NCBI RefSeq assembly: GCF_020740795.1
Contig: NC_067300.1
Span: 124,001 to 188,000, forward strand
Source of the DNA: Apus apus
Lineage: Eukaryota > Chordata > Aves > Apodiformes > Apodidae
Direction of reading: 5' to 3'
Length of the DNA: 64,000 bases
Part shown: in pieces, positions 36,401-64,000 of the stretch
Layout: each line of letters begins with the position of its first letter
Position numbering within the stretch: position 1 is the first letter of the stretch
Program-made: the position numbers and the translations under genes
Notes under the pieces: model-generated
What the model was told of the DNA's origin: nothing
Seen by the model: only the letters and a program-made list of their open reading frames with translations
Databases searched by the model: none

Positions 36401-39400
36401 TTTTATTTTAATTAGGCAAGGCACTCAAGTTCTTGGAGCAAAACCAAGGCCCCTCTTTGTGCAAAAGGCCGGAATCACCATCTGAAGAAATGGCCTTTCC
36501 ACAACATTCCACTTCAGCATCAGCAGCACACCAGTATGCTGCACCACCACCCACTGGGATCACAGAGCCTGAAGTTAAGACTTTGGTTCAAAGAATCAAA
36601 GAACACTGGAAAGAAAACTTCAAAGATGTGCAAAGCTTCTGTTGTGCTGGGGGAGGAGCATGGAGTGGAGCAGAGATGGGCCATAAAGCTCCAAAACCTC
36701 AAAGAATCTAACACAACATACTGTCTTACAGAAGTAAAAATAAATAAGCAAGTAAAGTGACATTTGCAAAGGAACAGGAAGAGGCAAATAAGCTCCTATT
36801 AGCTTATTTAGGCTTGTGCCATTTCACATGTGATTTAGGAGTCTGAAACAAGCATTTGTTCTCAAAGGTAGAGAGAGCTGAACAATCTTGAACTCAGACT
36901 TAAAGGAAGGGAACAGTAAAGCCCCAGTTTGCAGAGATTCAATTTCCCAGGAAGAATTAGGTAGAAATCAGTTGGACCAAAGGACTCAGCTAAAATACAG
37001 GAAGTGTTTATCAGAATGTAATGAGTTATTCTTCTCTCCTTCCTTTAACTCATTATGAAATGGATAATTACTCTCAAGCGAATCATAAGACAAAAAAATC
37101 ATAACCCAAACTCCCACAGTCCCATCAGTAGAGTTGAAGATATTAAGACTATTACAAGACTTCTAAGTCTTCAACAACAGAAGATTTTTGGTGGAAATTC
37201 ATATGCATTCCACTTTCTAAGAAATCTCTTTGCTTCCTCAGTAGGGCTGCCATGGAGATGAAATGACAAACTCTGGAAGTTTTAGCAAACTCATAATTAA
37301 GGGCTCAATATGAGCTTCAATCAAAGGCACAAGGCCAAGCAACACAAGTCAACAGGGCCCGGGTTGTCTCACTGAATTAATCTTTTTCTTTTTTTTAATC
37401 TCGAGTTTTGAGCCTTCAGCTTTTAGCCAAAGCTCAGCTCCTCATTAACACAAATCAGCTCCACAAACAAAAACACGGAAGGTGTTTCCTCTCACATTTC
37501 AACAGCATTTTCCTTCTTCACTGTTTTGTTAAAGAAAACAAAAGTCTTGGGAGCAAACCAGTTGTGCAGACAAAGGCTGCAGCTACTGGATTCCACTGCA
37601 CATAAGTGAGCAACATATTTCCAGGGTTACTGGTGGCATGTGAACTGGAGGAACATAAACATTCTGCACAAACTTGTCCTGTCTTGCAAATCCCAGGGCC
37701 CCTATGATGACAGGAAAGGTGCATTTCAATCATCTGTAAAATTTCTCCATTTCCATAAGCCATCATTAGTACATGGAATGATAAATATTCTTCAAAATAC
37801 TTCAGTAGTGGTCCCAAGGGTAACTTCTGACTCCAGAAGAGAATTGATCAGCATAAAACATAGAAAGATGCATCTTACTTTACAAATCAAAGTTTACACA
37901 TAGTTAAAATACACATACCTCCCTCAGCCACTTCAGAATTAACCACAACAGTCAGATTTAATTGGTTCCATTTAGCAGCCCCAGATTTAGAGGGGACTGT
38001 ACCTCAACCAGCACTACCACAAACCTACATTCCTGCCACTCCCATTAATGTCAGGGAAAGGACAACTTGGTGAGAACAGCCTCTAAGAAACATGAACAAG
38101 CGCATTCCTGAGACCTCATCTGTGGATACAGGAGGGTCTGAGTAGCTACAAAATCAAAAGGAAAAGCACTATAGAAAGCTAATTTCCAATCAATGGCTTA
38201 AAATCTATTTGCACATATAAAAATGAAAGATCCCAGGGCTCCCATAAGATTCTTTAAAAAAAGCTAGGTCTGCTTTGTCTTCAAGCAACCGAACAGATTT
38301 CACTAATTCTATTTGGGCCAGGAACTGTAATACATTTAGACTGTCAGCTTTTAAGATTACTAATGAAAATACTTCTACCCAAAGTACTCCTAAGGAAATA
38401 AAAAATGCAACTGCAAATTTCTCCAGTTAAAAAAAAATATTATTATCATGGACTCTGCTGTACAGCTGTAAGCTTGTTTTGAGTCAACAAACAACTTAAA
38501 ATGCAATTTCTGGACAGGAAGGGATGGAAGGACCTGACTTAGAATGGTACCTAATGTGCTCACAAGCTTTCCCAGTGCCCAGCCTTAGAAAGCAGCTTTC
38601 AGTCAGAATACCTGAGTCTAACTGATGCAAATAATATATCAAATGCATGTGTGGTTTCACATTATCTCCTGCATTCCTGCAGATAAGTTAAAAAACTGCA
38701 ATACCTCTACAAAATCAGATACCACTTGGAGCCAAACCAGCAGCAAATTCTCTTCCATCATTCATTGCAGCCACAGCTGGAACAGCTTGTTCAAAGTGCT
38801 TCATAGAACTAAGACACTGTACAGCAGATGTTTGCTGCCACCTCCTTCTTCTCACATGAGGCAGCACATCTTGGTGGCTTGGAATGAGAGCAGAGCGTGA
38901 GTAGCAAGACTGGCAGCTTTGCTTCTACCTGGGATAACATTACAGTTCTTGGTTTATTCCCTTTGCCACCTGAAACACTACAGGTTCTTAGGAAGGAATG
39001 GTGCTGGAACAAAGTGGTTCAGTGAATCCAGAATTAGCCAGAAACCTGCGGGCTTATTCCTTCTCTCCAGGGACAATCCTGTGCTGTAAGACCACTTGCT
39101 GCATTCCTGATATGTAATGAGCATTTAGTAAGACTGGCAGAAGCAAGTTCTAGATCACCAGAGCCCCGTGAACATCATGGTCCACACTATACTTATTCTC
39201 TGAACCTCATCATCAATATCAGGAAAACCAGCTTAGTAGGACATAGCCTGTCCATCCCAGAAACAGGGATTAGATTTAAGACTGACATGACTTCTCCAAA
39301 CCAGAGATGCTTTTCCAAAGGTTTTGTGTTTTCAGCCAAAAAAGGTGTAATTTAGCATCTCTCTTTATACCCTGAAAAGTAAAGTGACTTGAAGATAAAA

Positions 39401-39433
39401 ATGCCACCGCTGGAAGGTCTCCTGACACCCAGT
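33430..39433 (-). other. repeat-free convergent interval, possible long MAN1B1 3' UTR
   Basis: Six kilobases contain no recognisable CR1 or LTR, although CR1 copies occur every few kilobases elsewhere in the window. On the minus strand, AATAAA occurs at 38953-38958, 36412-36417, 35531-35536 and 33788-33793. The first would give a 3' UTR of about 0.5 kb and the last one of about 5.7 kb, ending some 350 bases from the DPP7 end. Open frames here, such as 34525-34944 on +, have no family features. Which signal is used cannot be told from sequence alone. Confidence 0.4.
33603..33640 (+). repeat. T/G-rich low-complexity tract
   Basis: GGTTGGTTGTTGG followed by a T-rich run with TTTG units. It is a simple low-complexity stretch between the two convergent genes. 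Confidence 0.6.
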
Positions 39434-61356
<21,923 letters not shown>

Positions 61357-61416
61357 GGCGACGCCTCAGGGGCCGCGAACGCCCCGCGCCGCCCGGCGCA
61401 AAGCGGCCGTTTCCGG

Positions 61417-61824
61417 GTGCCTCTCTCGTCCCCCGAGCACTTCCGGGACTCTATGGCGCCCGTGGCAACGGCCGCGCCCCGCCCTAGCAACGGGGCAGCG
61501 GCGGCGGCCGCCGGTGCGGGCAGCGAGGGCCTGGGGACTCGTACACCCCACGGCGGGCAGGGAGGCGGCAGCTACCGGCGTCTGCCGCCCTGGACCGTCC
61601 GGCCGCAGCCCTCGCCGCGGGGGCCGCAGCGCTCGGAGCGGGCGTGTTCCCCGGCCAAGCACGGCCACCAGCCATCCGGTACTGGCAGCTCCTTCGGGCA
61701 GAGGACTGGGGCAGAATTTCCTTCCCTCCCTCCGCTTCCTGGCCCTGGCTTTGCCTGCTCTCGCCACGTAGCAGGCCCTGCCCAGCCAGGGTTTCAGCCA
61801 CCCCGGCTGGGAAGTGGAAAGTAA
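61417..61824 (+). other. divergent open frame opposite MAN1B1, coding status uncertain
   Basis: An uninterrupted frame of 135 codons, or 123 from the ATG at 61453, leads away from MAN1B1 across the CpG island. The predicted chain is rich in Pro, Ala, Gly, Ser and Arg, with no domain, signal peptide or membrane segment that I recognise. Possible donors such as CCATCCG|GTACTG near 61679 are weak. High GC alone can produce such a frame, so a non-coding divergent transcript is at least as likely. Confidence 0.25.
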
Positions 61825-61899
61825 GGAGAGGCTGAGAGCCCTCGCTTTTCCTCTCTGTTCTGAGATGATGTTATGGGGACCAGTCACAGAAGTATTGGT

Positions 61900-63430
61900 G
61901 TGAAAGAAACAGAAGTGGAAGTGTGCACGTGGGAAGTCATCAGGAAAAACAACTCACTGACCAGCAGACACTGTGCCCTGATGAGAGGAGGAGGCACCAC
62001 AGACACCGCTGCTCCTCCAGCCAGCCTGCACGGCAAAGAAAAACTCCAAACAACTATTGACTCCCAGAGGAGAGAGAAGAGCTGTCCTTTTCACACACAC
62101 AGAGCCCTGGGCAGACCAGGAACACAAGCCTCAGAGTAGACAACAGAAATCTGCGAGAGGATGCGTGTGAGTGGGTGAAAAGCAACCCAAGCTGTTGTGT
62201 AAATAAATACTTCACAAGATCTGGAACTGAATTTTGGTTCTCAGCAGGACCTGCTTCTTCCCTCATCTGCTTCTTCACACAGCCCCAGCCCTTTGTCACT
62301 CCCTGTGCAAACACGTCTTGGTCTCGTCACTGGGATGGAGGAGGGATGGCAACAGTAGAGGGTAGGGAAGAGTGATGGACACCACAGGACTGGGGCTTTC
62401 TAATCACCATTACTTCTAGATCTGGTTTGTTGTCCAAACAGAAGTAGAAAGTGTTTGTGGGTAGCCCCCCAGTACCGGCTTGCGACAGTGTTGAAGCAGC
62501 TGCTTTTAAGAGCTGGCACTGAATTCACCTTTGGCTGTGCCCAGCTACTCAACATGCATCATTTGAGCCTTTAACTTGGGAATCCAACTCACATTGGATC
62601 TCTAGACAAAACTGAAAACGGGATTTTTTTCCTGAGCATCTCAGAATTAAAAAGAAATGAGCAAGCAATTTTGATAGATAGGAACACTCATCAACAAGCA
62701 GAGGAACAATTTAACAGAAGCCTGAGAAATGCATTCATTTGTAGCATTTATTTTCCTATCACAGGAAACCACTGATTCATGTAGCTCTGAAACCCATAAA
62801 AAAACCTCAGCAACCTTCACATGGGTGCCAAGAGACAAACATGGGGGGAAGTAGGTAAGGAAGGAAAAATACCTACTTCTGACCTTTGCTGGGTTCAGCA
62901 CTAAACCCCTAAAAGAGAAAAAAATCTGTCATTTGTAAAAAAATCAGTAACTTCCCTACTGATTGTTCTATAAATAGAGCCCTGTTTGAAAAGTGGAAGC
63001 CAAGCAAAGGCTGCATGACAAGTGCTCAGTACCTACAGAGCATCTGTGAAAGCCTGACTCAGCTCCAGATCACTCAGATCTTCAAATAAGACAAACACAC
63101 ACCACCCACAATGAAACTCCTCCTCCCCTCAGTACAAGGAGATTAAAAGCTTGGAAAAAAAACAAACAATCCCCAAACCTAACAGAATTACTGGCCAAGA
63201 ACTGTCTTCTGTTTTGTGGAGAAAAAATACATCCCACAATGTCAAACTCCCTTGGGATTGACCCTCTGTGCAGCTCCACATCCCCTGCACATGGAAGCGT
63301 GGGCATCGCAGCCCCAGCCATGCCATCAGTGACACTGTCTTGTGTCCTGCAGCTCCTGTGGCCACATCCAACACGTGTAGGGACAAAGACAACAAGTGCA
63401 TTTTCCTCATGAACACAAAACACAGACAGA
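61900..63430. other. intergenic, nothing recognised
   Basis: Unique-looking moderate-GC DNA upstream of MAN1B1. No CR1, LTR, RNA gene or conserved exon was recognised. Confidence 0.4.
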
Positions 63431-63434
63431 CACA

Positions 63435-64000
63435 TAGAAATCATAGTAACATCTTTATTATAAAAATGCTTAAGTGTCCAAAAGTTTCATTTTTTCATTT
63501 TGTAACACATATTAGAATTATTTTGTTACATACAGGACAGATTAATTTTTTTTTTTAAGTTCTCTCAAAATTCTCTATTCCAGTTTAAAATGAGGAACCA
63601 CAGAAAAAAACCTCAACAGACAAGGCACCCAGCATTCTAATTCAGCTTTTCCTTGAGTACAACCTCTAAAAACCTTGTCAGCATCTCAGTGTACACATGA
63701 TTAAAGCACATGGGAACTGAAGTTTCAAAAGAAAAAGCACTTTTAAAAGAGCAAAATAAAGATCCTTTCTTTATAGCACAGTGCAATTCAAAAGGAGTGG
63801 GTGCCTGAATTCACAAGCCATGTTCACGAAGACACAACACAGACTGTTCTTGGATATAAACCTTGACTGACAGGAATGGAATGACCCACAGAAACACCGT
63901 GCAAAAACCATTACAGAACTGAACATCAAGGACAGATGCTTTATTTCTATTAAAGGTGGGAATTGCTGCACATGCAAAGTGAGGTCATCAGAACTGTCAT
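63435..64000 (-). other. possible 3' UTR end of a minus-strand gene beyond the right edge
   Basis: AATAAA on the minus strand at 63454-63459 follows more than 500 bases of AT-rich, repeat-free sequence without long frames. This is what the end of a 3' UTR looks like. In human the gene upstream of MAN1B1 is UAP1L1 in the same orientation, which would fit, but no coding sequence is visible to confirm it. Confidence 0.3.

Overview
The window looks like bird nuclear DNA. About twenty fragments of CR1-type LINE 3' ends are scattered on both strands, many ending in the bird CR1 tail with ATTCTATG octamers. Two solo LTRs of endogenous-retrovirus type are present. The intron-rich genes share exon structure and gene order with human chromosome 9q34.3 (MAN1B1 and DPP7 tail to tail). 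High GC at the promoters suggests a small chromosome. The species is not identified.

Layout. Positions 1-3.3 kb: a broad CpG-rich block with a pentanucleotide array and a strong minus-strand splice donor, probably the first exon of a gene running out of the left edge. Positions 3.5-9.7 kb: intergenic DNA with CR1 copies, a solo LTR with a perfect 6-bp target duplication, and an inverted pair of an unidentified repeat. Positions 9.76-33.4 kb: DPP7 (+ strand, 13 exons, 499 residues), a lysosomal serine dipeptidyl peptidase whose promoter carries three TCACGTGA palindromes. Positions 22.6-30.1 kb: a complete four-exon BTB-BACK-Kelch gene (660 residues) lies antisense inside DPP7 intron 8 and fills nearly all of it. 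Positions 33.4-39.4 kb: a CR1-free stretch between the DPP7 poly(A) signal and the MAN1B1 stop codon, possibly a long MAN1B1 3' UTR. Positions 39.4-61.4 kb: MAN1B1 (minus strand, 13 exons, 673 residues), the endoplasmic reticulum/Golgi alpha-1,2-mannosidase of family GH47, with all catalytic residues present. Positions 61.2-61.9 kb: its CpG-island promoter, with a divergent open frame on the + strand. Positions 61.9-64 kb: intergenic, and probably the 3' UTR of a further minus-strand gene.

DPP7 and MAN1B1 both work in the secretory/lysosomal system: MAN1B1 trims N-glycans and takes part in glycoprotein disposal, and DPP7 degrades proline-containing peptides. The nested gene looks like a CUL3 ubiquitin-ligase adaptor, and nothing in the sequence links its function to its host. 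All exon boundaries were read by eye from splice sites, reading-frame continuity and similarity to remembered human proteins. No alignment or transcript data were available.
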